A stretch of DNA of 5,447 bases from CAXSEA01 sp964235675. Its GTDB lineage: Bacteria; Armatimonadota; Armatimonadia; Armatimonadales; Capsulimonadaceae. Each line of letters starts with the position of its first letter. Position 1 is the stretch's first letter. The DNA lies in the NCBI GenBank assembly GCA_964235675.1, contig CAXSEA010000245.1:1-5447 (forward strand), given 5' to 3'. Shown here one piece after another: positions 5,211 to 5,447 of the stretch. Both the position numbers and the translations under genes were made by a program. The notes beneath the pieces are model-generated. The model was not told the origin of the DNA and did not search any database. It worked only from the letters and a program-made list of their open reading frames with translations.

Positions 5211-5447
5211 CTCCATCAGCCGGTCGATGTCGTTTTCGGTGACGCTTAAGTTGGGGCGAAGCCGGATGCTTTCGGGGCCAGCGCCGAGCAGCAGGAGATC
5301 CTGGGATTGCAGCGCGTGGTCCATCAGCTTGGCCTTGTCGGACGGCTCGCAGAGGGTGAAGCCTTGGTAGAGGCCCATGCCGCGGACGTTGCGGATTTTA
5401 CCGGGGAAGCGGGATTGCAGGGCGCGGAGCTGCTGGGCGATCAATGC
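5181..5447 (-). CDS. Class III (PLP-dependent) aminotransferase, C-terminal fragment
   Basis: The last 88 residues are visible; the gene runs off the window edge and its start is not seen. IRNVRGMGLYQGF (about 18-30) is the RGxGL segment that opens the small C-terminal domain of class III aminotransferases. LLLLGAGPESIRLRPNLSVTENDID (about 53-77) matches the end of the lysine 6-aminotransferase / 4-aminobutyrate / acetylornithine group. The GAGPESIRLRP wording is closest, from memory, to L-lysine epsilon-aminotransferase, but this cannot be settled without the PLP-lysine region. These enzymes move an amino group from an omega-amino acid to 2-oxoglutarate. The TTG at 5444-5442 is an internal leucine, not a start. 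The hydrolase gene follows after 10 bases and is likely cotranscribed. Confidence 0.75.
   Translation of the reverse strand, partial: ALIAQQLRALQSRFPGKIRNVRGMGLYQGFTLCEPSDKAKLMDHALQSQDLLLLGAGPESIRLRPNLSVTENDIDRLMELLAAGLERL

Overview
The window looks like ordinary chromosome from a moderately GC-rich bacterium. The mix of genes (zinc alcohol dehydrogenase, Mrr-type nuclease with topoisomerase zinc ribbon, IspA-type prenyl synthase, YiiX-like cysteine hydrolase, lysine/acetylornithine-type aminotransferase) does not fix a phylum. My guess, from remembered resemblance only, is Armatimonadota or a similar environmental lineage. Few genes have a good Shine-Dalgarno site: the dehydrogenase has one, but the first nuclease, the prenyl synthase and the hydrolase do not.

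Layout. Bases 1-151 are the 3' end of a class I O-methyltransferase gene, followed by a likely intrinsic terminator (195-217). A 110-base leader then precedes a complete zinc-dependent MDR dehydrogenase of the formaldehyde-dehydrogenase-like group (326-1549). This leader holds a 10-bp inverted repeat whose right arm covers the ribosome binding site. A near-consensus sigma70 promoter (TTAACA, 17 bp, TATAAT at 1632-1660) overlaid by a 17-base palindrome starts the next unit. That unit is two tandem paralogous genes (1709-2566 and 2572-3426), each coding for a membrane anchor, an Mrr-type PD-(D/E)XK nuclease domain and a C-terminal topoisomerase-type four-cysteine zinc ribbon. The prenyl synthase gene (3516-4475) follows on the same strand.

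Between the convergent stop codons of the prenyl synthase and a minus-strand hydrolase lies a 139-base element with 45-bp inverted arms that differ at one position (4476-4614). Each arm carries its own smaller palindromes. The minus strand then holds a YiiX-like (permuted NlpC/P60, papain-like) hydrolase (4613-5170), and 10 bp upstream of it the 3' end of a class III aminotransferase (5181-5447, cut by the window edge).

The metabolic genes show no obvious shared pathway. The parts most worth a second look are the tandem nuclease pair with its own promoter and operator-like palindrome, the REPIN/BIME-like inverted repeat, and the possible RBS-sequestering stem in front of the dehydrogenase. 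I do not see convincing evidence of a wholly new system.
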